Positions 9,424-18,265 of a DNA stretch of 64,000 nucleotides are shown here, piece by piece; positions within the stretch are counted from its first letter, which is position 1; the number at the start of each line of letters is the position of its first letter. This DNA comes from Nostoc sp. S4 (lineage in GTDB: Bacteria > Cyanobacteriota > Cyanobacteriia > Cyanobacteriales > Nostocaceae), in NCBI GenBank assembly GCA_029379225.1, contig JAQYWR010000018.1, positions 3,495-67,494 of the forward strand, given 5' to 3'. The translations under genes and the position numbers were made by a program. The notes under the pieces are model-generated. The model ran no database searches. It had not been told where the DNA came from and was given only the letters and a program-made list of their open reading frames with translations.

Positions 9424-10503
9424 ATGGCTCGAAATAAAAAGAAATCAGCCCGGTTTAAGCATGAGCATCCACTTTACTCTAGATGCCCAATTTGTTGCAT
9501 TGTCCCGCCACACATGCTGGAAAATGTCGTAGTGAATGGGAATCCCCAGCAGCGGAGTTGGGCTTTTCATACATTAAATATTTCGGCACAATTTCTGGGA
9601 CGGAGAAACATCGTAGGTAATATTTCGTTTGCACCTTCTCCGGGTGAGAAGCGCCGCACCATTTACGATGCTAAAAGTGGGCAGCAACTTCCTGGTACGC
9701 TGGTACGTGCTGAAGGAGACCCTCCCGGCAGTGATATAGCAGTAAATGAAGCCTATGATGCAGCTGGTGCTACTTATGACTTGTTTTATGAGATATTCGA
9801 TCGCAATTCCGTTGATGACAAAGGTCTGCGTTTAGACTCTACAGTCCATTATGGTGTCAAATACGATAACGCCTTTTGGAACGGCGACCAAATGGTTTAT
9901 GGTGATGGCGACGGAGAACTGTTTCAACGCTTTACAGCATCAATTGATGTAATTGGACACGAGCTAACTCATGGTGTCACTCAGTATGAAGCGGGGTTAT
10001 TGTATTATGGCGAATCAGGGGCACTGAATGAATCTTTTTCTGATGTTTTTGGTTCCCTGGTGAAACAAAAAGTCAAAAATCAAACTGCACAAGAGGCAGA
10101 CTGGCTGATTGGAGAAGGTCTTTTGGCGCCAACTGTCAAAGGTATTGCTCTCCGCTCGATGAAAGCACCAGGAACAGCATACGATGACTCAGTACTGGGT
10201 AAAGACCCCCAACCCGCGCAGATGAAAGATAAATACACTGGTACTGATGATAACGGTGGGGTGCATATCAACTCAGGAATTCCTAACTATGCCTTTTATT
10301 TAGCGGCTACTGAGATTGGCGGCTATGCTTGGGAAAAAGTTGGTAAAATATGGTACATAGCTTTACGCGATCGCCTGCGTGCCAAAGCAGATTTTAAAAA
10401 AGCTGCCAATGTCACAATTCAAATTGCTGGCGAACTTTACGGTAATGACAGTAATGAGCAGAAAGTCGTGCAGAACGCTTGGCAAAAGGTAGGGGTTATC
10501 TAG
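9424..10503 (+). CDS. protealysin-like M4 metallopeptidase
   Basis: Zinc metalloprotease of the thermolysin (M4) family, 359 residues from the ATG at 9424, which is preceded by AAAGGAG. A TTG at 9388 is less likely. Catalytic residues are present: HELTH with His179, Glu180 and His183; Glu203 in NESFSD as third zinc ligand; and His281 in VHINSGIPN as transition-state stabiliser. The N-terminal propeptide is short (about 45 residues) and has CCIVPPHML, the pattern of the protealysin propeptide, rather than the long FTP/PepSY propeptide of secreted thermolysins. There is no signal peptide, so it is likely cytoplasmic or non-classically exported, as proposed for protealysins. The probable inhibitor gene follows at 10664. 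The active-site motifs are complete. Confidence 0.93.
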   Translation: MARNKKKSARFKHEHPLYSRCPICCIVPPHMLENVVVNGNPQQRSWAFHTLNISAQFLGRRNIVGNISFAPSPGEKRRTIYDAKSGQQLPGTLVRAEGDPPGSDIAVNEAYDAAGATYDLFYEIFDRNSVDDKGLRLDSTVHYGVKYDNAFWNGDQMVYGDGDGELFQRFTASIDVIGHELTHGVTQYEAGLLYYGESGALNESFSDVFGSLVKQKVKNQTAQEADWLIGEGLLAPTVKGIALRSMKAPGTAYDDSVLGKDPQPAQMKDKYTGTDDNGGVHINSGIPNYAFYLAATEIGGYAWEKVGKIWYIALRDRLRAKADFKKAANVTIQIAGELYGNDSNEQKVVQNAWQKVGVI

Positions 10504-10505
10504 AG

Positions 10506-10556
10506 TTAGGAGTTAGGAGTTAAAAAAACTCACAACTTCTAACTCCTAACTCCTAA
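10506..10556. repeat. 17-bp inverted repeat made of TTAGGAG heptamers
   Basis: Perfect 17-bp stem: TTAGGAGTTAGGAGTTA at 10506-10522 pairs with TAACTCCTAACTCCTAA at 10540-10556. It begins three bases after the protease stop codon. It could act as terminator or mRNA-stabilising hairpin; the arms are heptamer repeats. Confidence 0.7.
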
Positions 10557-10590
10557 GTTTGCTTTTAGCCGTACTACTTGTTGTTGCTAA

Positions 10591-10620
10591 ACTGGGAGGT
10601 GAAAACTACCATCTCCCAGT
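10591..10620. promoter_or_regulatory. hairpin ahead of emfourin gene
   Basis: Perfect 8-bp stem ACTGGGAG / CTCCCAGT with a 14-base loop, 43 bases upstream of the emfourin start. With the preceding hairpin it may uncouple expression of the inhibitor from that of the protease. No U-run follows directly. Confidence 0.4.
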
Positions 10621-10663
10621 CTTTGCATTTCTCCCAACTAAATAGCACAAGGAGAGCAAAAAA

Positions 10664-10963
10664 ATGCGGATCTCGTTGGAACGCACGGGCGGTTTTGCTG
10701 GAATTAGCAAGAAAACAAGCGTTGATACAGCCCAACTCCCAGCAAGCGAAGCTAACACCCTTAACAGACTAGTGGAAGCTGCTGATTTATTTAGGCTACC
10801 GGAACAAATTACCTCGCCTAATCCCCAGAGCGATCGCTTTCAGTATAAATTAACAGTGGAAGATAACGATAAGCAGCATACGGTGACTGTTAGTGAAGCA
10901 GCATTGCCAGGAACCTTAAGACCCCTGATTGAATGGCTACAAAATTCAGCACAAAAAAGGTAA
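10664..10963 (+). CDS. emfourin-type M4 protease inhibitor
   Basis: 99 residues with an ATG at 10664 and a strong AAGGAG nine bases upstream. The opening MRISLERTGGFAGISKKTSV, then VDTAQLPASEA, LFRLPEQ, DRFQYKLTVEDNDKQHTVTV and a final LRPLIEWLQ fit the emfourin family (protealysin-associated slow tight-binding inhibitors). The neighbourhood supports this strongly: it lies 160 bases downstream of a protealysin-like M4 protease on the same strand, the arrangement described for protealysin and emfourin. Its role would be to hold the intracellular protease inactive. No catalytic residues are expected. A second ORF (10578-10772) in another frame is a shadow. Confidence 0.85.
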   Translation: MRISLERTGGFAGISKKTSVDTAQLPASEANTLNRLVEAADLFRLPEQITSPNPQSDRFQYKLTVEDNDKQHTVTVSEAALPGTLRPLIEWLQNSAQKR

Positions 10964-10979
10964 TTTGCTCAAGAAGTTA

Positions 10980-11897
10980 ATGGAAAATAAATATAACTCT
11001 GCATCTGAACAAGAAGCTAGTGATTTTTTGCATCTAGCATCTGTAAAAGAAGATTGGGGTGGAGACGGTAGAGGGCGCATGAACCTGTCAGGAAGGCGCA
11101 CAGCAATCTCCAAAGAGTACGTACCTCGTCAGTATCATTTCTTTGAGACAAATACTGTGCCAGCAGAGCATGGGTGGCGAGTAAGTGGAATGCCAGAAAA
11201 TGTAGCACCTGGAAGCCGTCGATTACTGACTTGGCATGATAGTGGTGCATCAACTTCAAAAGTAGTCTTACCGCCTCAATTTGAAGCACCGTCTGGAATA
11301 CTCACTGCTGATTTGGAGATTTTTGTACTTAGGGGTGCAATCCAAATGGGTGAGTGGCAATTAAATAAGCATGGCTACTCTTTTATCCCCGCAGGAGTGA
11401 AAGTAGGGCCTTGGAAAGTGTTAGGTGATGAGATAACAGAAATCCTTTGGATGGAGAACGGCCCTGTTCCGTTGAAGTATAAAAATGCAATAAACGATCG
11501 TCCAGATGCTAGATTGCGTGACTTCATTCCAGCATTGGACAGCAAATTGCTACCGTGGGGCAAGACAGATACAGTTCAATTTGAGGTATCTAAAAAAAAG
11601 TACTTAAGAAAAGATAGTAACGGCGGTGGAGTATGGCTGCTTGCTATCTTGCCACATTACGATGGCAAGTATCAAATGATTCAATCTTATAATGAAGAAG
11701 CATATGGTTTAGTTGGATACTGTGATATAGGAAATTACAGTTTTGCAAAAGACCACTTTGGCTATTGTCCTAGCTTTAGCACTCTTCCTAGACACACAAC
11801 GGACGATGGGGGTTTGTTCTTTGTCAGAGTTGATAGGGATTTATCACAAGTTGGAACAGTCTTGTCATATGCGGCTAAAGATGCATACCCTTTTTAA
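10980..11897 (+). CDS. cupin-like protein (DUF4437-type)
   Basis: 305 residues from the ATG at 10980, only 16 bases after emfourin, so probably co-transcribed. The fragment WHDSGASTSKVVLPPQFEAP, then LEIFVLRGAIQMGEWQLNKHGYSFIPAGVKVGPW and ITEILWMENG, is an RmlC-like cupin barrel. A weaker second barrel may follow (WLLAILPHYDGKYQMIQSYN, YGLVGYCDIGNYSF). The match to DUF4437-type cupins is my judgement and is not certain. The canonical cupin metal-binding His triad is not obvious. The function is unknown. The position suggests a role connected with the protease-inhibitor pair, or it simply shares the transcript. Confidence 0.65.
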   Translation: MENKYNSASEQEASDFLHLASVKEDWGGDGRGRMNLSGRRTAISKEYVPRQYHFFETNTVPAEHGWRVSGMPENVAPGSRRLLTWHDSGASTSKVVLPPQFEAPSGILTADLEIFVLRGAIQMGEWQLNKHGYSFIPAGVKVGPWKVLGDEITEILWMENGPVPLKYKNAINDRPDARLRDFIPALDSKLLPWGKTDTVQFEVSKKKYLRKDSNGGGVWLLAILPHYDGKYQMIQSYNEEAYGLVGYCDIGNYSFAKDHFGYCPSFSTLPRHTTDDGGLFFVRVDRDLSQVGTVLSYAAKDAYPF

Positions 11898-11900
11898 GCA

Positions 11901-13424
11901 TCAATAAGGATCAATGTTTCTGTAAGGATTACTAGAAGCTCTTTTTAAATAACGTCCAGTTGGCGAACCCAAAACCTGTCCATTGTTGTAAATAAGATTT
12001 CCCCGCAAAAAAGTACTCTTCACCCGTCCAGTTAACTCTACTCCTTCAAAAGGTGTATAACCTTGTTGTGACTCCGACTCAGCCGCACCTACTACAAAGC
12101 TTTCATTGGGGTCTAGCAATACTAAGTCAGCATCATAACCAATGTCAATATCGCCTTTCTCTAACAAACCAAACCGCTGCGATGGGTTCCAAGATAGCAA
12201 CTTAGCCATATGGTTATAGGACATTCCCCGCTTACTACCTTCACTAAATACACCAGAAAGTAAATATTCTGTACCGCCAAAACCAGACTTCGCTAACCAA
12301 ATATTATTTGGGTCTTTTGCACTTCTTTTCTGTTCGGCAGAACAGCAAGCGTGGTCGCTAACTATCCAATCTACTTGATTATTAAGTACTGCTTGCCATA
12401 GATATTCCACATCAGCACGGGGACGGATAGGAGGATTTACTTTTGCCCAGATTGTATTGGGAGTATCGATATCTAATAATAAATGTCCGACAGTAACTTC
12501 TCGCCGAAAATTGATATGAGGAAAAGCAGTTTGCATAGTCAAAGCTGCTTCCATGGCCTTACGCGAACTCAGGTGCAACAAATTGATATTTACACAGTTA
12601 GTCTCGTGTGCCAAATAAGCAGCAATGCAAATTGCTAATCCTTCGGAATGAGGGGGACGTGCTGCACTATAGGCGTGTAGTCCGCTAAGATTAGAATCGT
12701 TTTCAACTATTTTGGTATAGGCGTTGAGAATTTCTGCAACTTCACAGTGCAAACTCAAACTAATAGTATCTCGCGCTTCTGGATGTTCTGCCATCAAGCG
12801 AGTTAGACCACGCATAATAAACTCAAAATGGGCGAAATCGTAGCGTTCCTCTTTATTAATCATCAAAAACAGGTTTTGCTGGTCTGACAAACCATGTAAC
12901 CCATATCCACCATAAAACATGAAGATTTTAAACGAAGATATCCCGTATTCTTCAAACAAAAGAGGTATTTCCTCGATATGCTGGCTAGCTATAGGTGCAA
13001 CGTGATAGCTGTAATCTACAAAGAAATTGCCTGCGGATAACGCTAACACCTCTGGAAAAAAATCTTGATAAGAGCCACCTTTATTGAGATAATACTGCCC
13101 TGTACGGATGTAATTTAAGCTAGTAGTCACGCCTCCCATTGCCGCTGCTTTGCTTTCAGTTACAGCATCTTTGTCGAGGGGTTGATAGATACCGATGTGC
13201 ATATGGGCATCCACAACCCCAGGAAAGCCTAGCAAGTTTTTGCCATCAAATACCTCTTTAGCTGTGTCTAGGCTAATATTAGGGGCAATCTGAGCAAATT
13301 TTCCATCCTTAATTCCTAAATCAAATAGTTCGTAGGCGTAGCCCGTCGTCGACATCGCATCATGATGAGGACGAACTACCCGCACATTTTTGATAACTCG
13401 ATCTAATACGGGAGTTTCAGACAC
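11901..13424 (-). CDS. dihydropyrimidinase/hydantoinase-type amidohydrolase
   Basis: Cyclic-amide hydrolase of the dihydroorotase/hydantoinase superfamily, about 507 residues. Metal ligands visible: HxH in VDAHMHIG, a Lys expected to be carboxylated in SSFKIFMFYGG, His in SLHCEVAE, His in NLLHLSSRKA, and Asp in VSDHACC. The C-terminal FEGVELTGRVKSTFLRGNLI is typical of dihydropyrimidinases. Substrate (dihydropyrimidine, hydantoin or other ureide) cannot be settled from sequence. GTG at 13424 is preferred because GAGG stands six bases upstream; another GTG at 13436 adds four residues without a binding site. The gene is divergent from the hydroxylase-like gene with a 90-base shared promoter region. 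Confidence 0.88.
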   Translation of the reverse strand: MSETPVLDRVIKNVRVVRPHHDAMSTTGYAYELFDLGIKDGKFAQIAPNISLDTAKEVFDGKNLLGFPGVVDAHMHIGIYQPLDKDAVTESKAAAMGGVTTSLNYIRTGQYYLNKGGSYQDFFPEVLALSAGNFFVDYSYHVAPIASQHIEEIPLLFEEYGISSFKIFMFYGGYGLHGLSDQQNLFLMINKEERYDFAHFEFIMRGLTRLMAEHPEARDTISLSLHCEVAEILNAYTKIVENDSNLSGLHAYSAARPPHSEGLAICIAAYLAHETNCVNINLLHLSSRKAMEAALTMQTAFPHINFRREVTVGHLLLDIDTPNTIWAKVNPPIRPRADVEYLWQAVLNNQVDWIVSDHACCSAEQKRSAKDPNNIWLAKSGFGGTEYLLSGVFSEGSKRGMSYNHMAKLLSWNPSQRFGLLEKGDIDIGYDADLVLLDPNESFVVGAAESESQQGYTPFEGVELTGRVKSTFLRGNLIYNNGQVLGSPTGRYLKRASSNPYRNIDPY

Positions 13425-13513
13425 AGTAGACCTCACACTAAAATGAGTTTAGTTGCAATTCCAAGCTCGAATTCAGTCGAAGACCAAATCCTATCATTAT
13501 ATAACGGTTTTTT

Positions 13514-14335
13514 ATGAAATTATCTTCAGCAGAAAAGACAATGGAAAGCTTTAATGAATATCATCTAAACCCAGAGCAATTTCCTTTTCTCAAAAGTTTT
13601 CAAGATAACTGGCAAGCGATCGGAGATGAGTTTACAAATTTTGTGAAAGATGCATCTGATGAGGAGTTAAAATTTACTTACGATATTCTTGGCCCAAAAA
13701 ATAAAACAATTAAAACGAAGGGAAATTCAAAATACAGTGCTTTTGGTATTTTATTTCAAGGTCTTTTTATCGAAAAATATATTCAAATCCATCAAATACG
13801 ATATCCTGATTATGGAGCAGATGATGCCTCAGAAAAAGCACTTACATTAAGAAAAAAATATTTCCCAAATTTGGCTAAAGTAATAGAAAAAGTTAACTTC
13901 AGCTATGATGAAATCATCAGAAATGCGTATTTTGGTACATTCCATCCTGGCTTAGATATCAGGCTACATGTGAACTATAACCCTCATATGAATCGTGGTT
14001 ATCTAGGATTGATTGTACCAGAGGGAGATGTGGCTATGAAAATATGCTACGAGCAGCTTTACTGGCATGAAGGAAAATTTTTGGTTTTAGATCACAGCTA
14101 TCCACACTGTCCGCATAATTATACTAATTATGACAGAACTGTATTGGTTATAGACTTTTTTAAACCGGATAAATCTAGAGAAGAAGTTATCCAATTTGAA
14201 AAAGAGCAAGTCACACAACGTATGCAAGATAATCCTTACAGCTTAGGTGTTTTTGGTAAAAGTGATAAAGCTAAAGAAGAAGATTTTATCAAGTATGGTT
14301 TAGCTCATCAGTTAGAGTGGGATAAAGCTTTATAA
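13514..14335 (+). CDS. aspartyl/asparaginyl beta-hydroxylase-like oxygenase
   Basis: 273 residues with an ATG at 13514. The core (about 150-225) reads FHPGLDIRLHVNYNPHMNRG, YLGLIVPEGDVAMK, YWHEGKFLVLDHSYPHCPHNYTN, then DRTVLVIDFFKP. This fits the double-stranded beta-helix of the Asp/Asn hydroxylase family, an Fe(II)/2-oxoglutarate oxygenase. Candidate ligands are a His in the NPHMNR region and the His of HNYTN, with Arg of DRTVL for 2-oxoglutarate. Exact assignment needs an alignment. The N-terminal 120 residues are specific. The substrate is unknown; cyanobacterial members often occur near peptide or lipid modification genes, but nothing adjacent supports that here. Confidence 0.75.
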   Translation: MKLSSAEKTMESFNEYHLNPEQFPFLKSFQDNWQAIGDEFTNFVKDASDEELKFTYDILGPKNKTIKTKGNSKYSAFGILFQGLFIEKYIQIHQIRYPDYGADDASEKALTLRKKYFPNLAKVIEKVNFSYDEIIRNAYFGTFHPGLDIRLHVNYNPHMNRGYLGLIVPEGDVAMKICYEQLYWHEGKFLVLDHSYPHCPHNYTNYDRTVLVIDFFKPDKSREEVIQFEKEQVTQRMQDNPYSLGVFGKSDKAKEEDFIKYGLAHQLEWDKAL

Positions 14336-14547
14336 GCTTAATTTTTCTCCACACTGGCTGAGTAAAGTAGCCCAGATGAGGTAAATGGCAGGGATTGAGA
14401 GGAAACAAAATAGCAAATTATATTCAATACTTACTCAAGGTGAGTAAGAGTAAGTCCTGGTAGCTAGTGATTTTTCACAATTTAAGGCTGCAAGGTAACG
14501 TTATGAGCGGCCATCATCAAAAAGCTATATTCCTAAAGAGGTTAGTC

Positions 14548-15927
14548 ATGGGAACTCCTGATTCAGACGCACTGGTATTTTTTGGGGCAACAGGCGATTT
14601 GGCCTACAAGAAAATCTTCCCCAGCCTTCAGGCAATGGTACGGCGGGGTAATCTCAATGTCCCAGTCATTGGCGTTGCCGGACGACCTTGGACAACAGAT
14701 CAACTTAGGGAAAGGGCACGTGATAGCCTAGAACATCATGGTGGTGTAGATCGAGTCGCATTTGAGAAACTTTCCTCACAACTCCAGTACCTTTCAGGTG
14801 ACTACAACAAACCAGAAACTTACGAAAAATTACGTCAAGCCCTTGGTGATGCAACTCATCCCCTTTACTATCTGGCAATTCCACCAAGCCTGTTTGCACA
14901 AGTTGTGACAGGATTGGGCAAATCAGGCTGTGCTAAAAATGCTCGGGTGGTAATTGAAAAACCATTTGGACGGGATTTAGAATCAGCACGCGAATTAAAT
15001 AAAATTCTGACATCAGTTTTTCCCGAATCATCCATCTATCGCATCGACCATTACCTGGGTAAAGAACCACTGCTGAATTTACTCTATTTTCGGTTTGCCA
15101 ACTCTTTTCTAGAACCGATTTGGAATCGCAACTATGTTGAAAGCATCCAGATTATCATGGCAGAGAACTTTGGCATTCAAGGACGGGGGCGCTTCTATGA
15201 GGAGACTGGTGCGATTCGGGATGTGGTGGAAAACCATATGCTGCAAGTATTGGCTTCAGTATGCATGGATGCTCCTGGCAGTACGGCTTTTGATGCCATC
15301 CGGGATGAAAAAGAGCGTATTCTCAAAGCTATACCTTCACTGCAACCCGATGATATTATTCGCGGTCAATTTTGCGGCTACCGCAACGAAGAAGGTGTTT
15401 CTCCTGATTCCCAAATAGAAACTTTTGTTGCCGTGCGGTTCTTTATTAATACGTGGCGGTGGTCAGGAGTTCCTATTTACATCCGGGCTGGGAAGAACTT
15501 GCCTGTTAAAACTACTGAGGTGATGGTCAAGCTCAAGTGTCCACCTCTAGATGTGTTCCACGAAGGAGGAAAAGAAAATACTAATTATGTTCGTTTTTTA
15601 TTAGAGCCAGAGGTAATTGTGGCATTGGGTACTCGCGCTAAGCTCCCTGGAGAAGACATGAGCGGCTCTGCGGTTGAACTGTTATCCTTTTACGGAGGTG
15701 GCAACGAGATGGAACCCTATGAACGTTTATTGGGTGATGCTATGCGGGGCGATCCCACCTTGTCTGTACGGGAAGATACCGTAGAAGAGGAATGGCGAAT
15801 TGTCCAGGCAATTCTCGATAACGTCACACCCGTTTACGAGTATGAGCCAAATACATGGGGCCCGCCTGAATCAGATAAACTGCTCTTGCCAAGCGATCGC
15901 TGGTATAATCCTTTGGCAAAAGAGTAG
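14548..15927 (+). CDS. zwf: glucose-6-phosphate dehydrogenase (zwf-type)
   Basis: Catalyses NADP-dependent oxidation of glucose 6-phosphate at the entry of the oxidative pentose phosphate pathway. Seen: the nucleotide-binding [28 protein letters not shown], the active-site RIDHYLGKE, and [16 protein letters not shown]. The ATG at 14548 has AAAGAGG six bases upstream; an ATG at 14503 with AAGG (15 more residues) is a possible alternative. It is not next to opcA, tal or fbp, the usual partners of the main cyanobacterial zwf. The Lys-Glu after YLG is followed by PLLN rather than the common TVQN. It is therefore probably a second, divergent G6PDH. Length, 459 residues, is a little short for the family. 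Confidence 0.88.
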   Translation: MGTPDSDALVFFGATGDLAYKKIFPSLQAMVRRGNLNVPVIGVAGRPWTTDQLRERARDSLEHHGGVDRVAFEKLSSQLQYLSGDYNKPETYEKLRQALGDATHPLYYLAIPPSLFAQVVTGLGKSGCAKNARVVIEKPFGRDLESARELNKILTSVFPESSIYRIDHYLGKEPLLNLLYFRFANSFLEPIWNRNYVESIQIIMAENFGIQGRGRFYEETGAIRDVVENHMLQVLASVCMDAPGSTAFDAIRDEKERILKAIPSLQPDDIIRGQFCGYRNEEGVSPDSQIETFVAVRFFINTWRWSGVPIYIRAGKNLPVKTTEVMVKLKCPPLDVFHEGGKENTNYVRFLLEPEVIVALGTRAKLPGEDMSGSAVELLSFYGGGNEMEPYERLLGDAMRGDPTLSVREDTVEEEWRIVQAILDNVTPVYEYEPNTWGPPESDKLLLPSDRWYNPLAKE

Positions 15928-16207
15928 CATATATTACTCAAAAATTTAAAAATTGTTGTTTCTATCTCAGGCACTTTTTGGACTTTGGATAAAAGAAGCT
16001 GGTTGGCGAATATCACGACTTTGTTGGCTAATTTATATAAACCCAATTTCTGGGATGAGGCGCTACGACATCTCAAAGCTTTGAGGATAGCGATCGCAAT
16101 TCGCCAGCAAAGTCAACATTTACAGCAACACAGCTTTTTTGTCAAAGTCCAATACCGACTGACATTAAAAATAATAATTGCTGAATAAGGTAAACCTAAA
16201 ATTTGGA

Positions 16208-17215
16208 ATGAACCCGAAAACTTACAAAAAATTAATAGCAAAGCAACTTAACCAAGATTTTAAATCTGCTGTTGAAATTGTCGAAATTCCTATTTCTAAA
16301 CCTGATGCTAGTGAACTTTTAATTCAAAACAAGTTTGCTGGCGTTAACGGTGGCTTTGACACCTTACTTTGTCGTGGGGAGGTTCCCTATGTCAACTTAA
16401 TGCCTCCCTTTGATTTAGGTGTGGAAGCTGTGGGAGAAGTTATTGCTATGGGTGAGAATGTTAAAGATTTTCAAATCGGTGATGCTGCCATAACTACAGC
16501 GCGTGGTGGCGGTTATCGAGAATATCAGCTTATCGATGCAAATTTAGCTTTGAAGGTGCGTCAAGCAACGCCAGAGTTGCTAACACTAATGCCTACAGGT
16601 GTATCAGCTTTAGTTGCACTGGAACAACTGGGAGAGATGAAAAGTAATGAAGTGGTTTTAGTGACAGCGGCAGCAGGCGGAACTGGCCATATTGCGGTGC
16701 AATTAGCAAAGTTAGCTGGTAATCATGTCATTGGTACTTGTAGTTCTGAAGCGAAGGCAAAGTTATTGAGAGAATTAGGGTGCGATCGCATTATCAACTA
16801 TCGCACAGAAAACCTCAATCAAGTCCTCAAGCAAGAATATCCCAACGGGATTAATCTCATTTTTGAGTCTGTAGGCAAAGATGTATTTGATACCTGTGTT
16901 GAAAACTTGGCAGTGCGGGGACGGTTAGTAGTGGTTGGTTTTATTTCCGAATACGCAAATAATCTTGAGCAAATTATACAATTACGTATTTATCACCAGC
17001 TATTTTGGAAAGCAGCTTCCGTGAGAGGTTTTCTCATGCCACATTATAAAGAATATATGGTAGAGGCAGGCGATCGCCTATTAAATTTGTTCTACACTGA
17101 CAAGGTAAAAGTTGCTATTGATCCAACCGAGTTTAAAGGCATAGAATCCATTCCGGCTGCTGTCGAATATTTGCTTAGTGGTCAAAATTGCGGTAAAGTA
17201 GTTGTCAGATTTTAG
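16208..17215 (+). CDS. zinc-binding-dehydrogenase-family (MDR) reductase, PTGR3/quinone reductase-like
   Basis: 335 residues from the ATG at 16208; a TTG at 16178 is less likely. Medium-chain dehydrogenase fold: catalytic N-domain with VGVEAVGEVI-like sequence, then the NADPH-binding Rossmann motif in VLVTAAAGGTGHIAVQLAKL, GTCSSEAKAKLLRELGCD, and RLVVVGFISEY. The opening TYKKLIAKQLNQDF and the LKQEYPNGINLIFESVG block resemble human PTGR3 (ZADH2) closely, in my recollection. No Cys/His zinc ligands are seen, consistent with the zinc-free enone/quinone reductase branch. Likely NADPH-dependent reduction of an enone or quinone. Its stop codon overlaps the stop of the convergent ridA remnant. Confidence 0.85.
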   Translation: MNPKTYKKLIAKQLNQDFKSAVEIVEIPISKPDASELLIQNKFAGVNGGFDTLLCRGEVPYVNLMPPFDLGVEAVGEVIAMGENVKDFQIGDAAITTARGGGYREYQLIDANLALKVRQATPELLTLMPTGVSALVALEQLGEMKSNEVVLVTAAAGGTGHIAVQLAKLAGNHVIGTCSSEAKAKLLRELGCDRIINYRTENLNQVLKQEYPNGINLIFESVGKDVFDTCVENLAVRGRLVVVGFISEYANNLEQIIQLRIYHQLFWKAASVRGFLMPHYKEYMVEAGDRLLNLFYTDKVKVAIDPTEFKGIESIPAAVEYLLSGQNCGKVVVRF

Positions 17216-17651
17216 CTATCAATAATTGCCGTACACTTAACTTCAACAATTAGTCCTGGGGTAGATAGCCCCGTTACTCCTAGTCCAGTCCAAGTAGGAA
17301 AGTTGTTGGTAAAATAGCGGTCTTTTACCTGCATAAAGATTGGCAAAAATGGAATGATGTGAGGTGATACTGCTTCTGTTTGGAGTTCGCCTAGTCCTGC
17401 TCCAGTGACATGATATGTAATCATTTCAACTACATTATCGAATGTAGCTCCTCCTGCTTTTAGCACCTGATTAACATTCTCAAAAGCTTGAACAAACTGA
17501 GCTTCTATTCCCTTAACAATTTGCAAATTCCGATCTCTGCCTACCTGTCCGGAAATATATAAGGTATTGCCAATTTTAACCCTAGGACATAATGAAACTT
17601 TTCAAAAAGAATTTCCATCCCTTTGGGAATAATGGCTTCGCGCTTAGACAT
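17212..17651 (-). pseudogene. RidA-family gene with a frameshift
   Basis: The intact frame 17212-17526 gives the C-terminal two thirds of a RidA/YjgF protein (NLQIVKGIEAQFVQAFENVN, then LKAGGATFDNVVEMITYHVT, PTWTGLGVTGLSTPGLIVEV). The missing N-terminus is present upstream in another frame: MSKREAIIPKGMEILFEKFH from the ATG at 17651, which has AAAGGAG seven bases before it. The first frame then ends in a stop. Reading KIGNTLYISGQVGRD needs one extra base at the A-run 17574-17577 (T-run on the plus strand). So this is a one-base deletion in a homopolymer, or a sequencing error. RidA normally hydrolyses reactive 2-aminoacrylate imines. An internal start could still give a truncated product. Confidence 0.85.
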
Positions 17652-17824
17652 CATGCATCTCCTTTATTTGGCAATTAACTGACTTTCTACTACATAAATA
17701 CTTTTATAATTAACTAAATATATGTAATTTTTCCAAGATGAATTAGCAAAACTTACTAATGGGAGTAATTTGATAACCTAAAAAGCAAAATTGTATAAAA
17801 CTTAGATATTAAAGGGGAATGATA

Positions 17825-18223
17825 ATGACACAAGACTCAGAGAATAGTTTAAAAGTTGCTCGGCAGGCATTTGATAATCTGACGCATGGTATGGCAACAG
17901 GAGAGTGGGAAGCATTATTAGATATGCTTACAGAAGATTTTACTCTTTGGTTTCCTATGGGAAAATTCCACGGTTTGAATATGGGAAAAGACCGAGCTAG
18001 AGAATTTTTCGAGTATGTTTCTGAATCTTTCAGTCCTGGTTTGAAGTTGACTAATCTAGACCGTGTTACTAGCAATGAAACAACGACTGTCTTTGAATTT
18101 CGGGATGAGGGACTTTTGTTTGGACAGCCTTACAAAAATCGGGTAGCGGTTTCCTTTGATGTGCGTGGAAATAAAATTTGTGGCTATAGGGAATATTTTG
18201 GTAGCGATGGAAAATCGTATTAA
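17825..18223 (+). CDS. NTF2-like / SnoaL-like protein
   Basis: 132 residues. I prefer the ATG at 17825, eight bases after AAAGGGG, to the ATG at 17819. The sequence (ARQAFDNLTHGMATGEWEALLDML, FTLWFPMGKFHGLNMGKDRA, FEFRDEGLLFGQPYKNRVAVSFDV, GYREYFG) fits the cone-shaped NTF2/ketosteroid-isomerase-like fold seen in SnoaL-like proteins. These bind or isomerise small hydrophobic ligands; the specific role is unknown. The spacer to the ridA remnant is 170 bases; no operon is evident. Confidence 0.8.
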   Translation: MTQDSENSLKVARQAFDNLTHGMATGEWEALLDMLTEDFTLWFPMGKFHGLNMGKDRAREFFEYVSESFSPGLKLTNLDRVTSNETTTVFEFRDEGLLFGQPYKNRVAVSFDVRGNKICGYREYFGSDGKSY

Positions 18224-18265
18224 ATAATTGGTAATTACGAATTACGAATTATTTAATTGACTTTG

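Noticed and set aside
15985-16188. 67-codon ORF after zwf
   Set aside because: No ribosome binding site, no domain, odd composition; overlaps the start region of the reductase gene.
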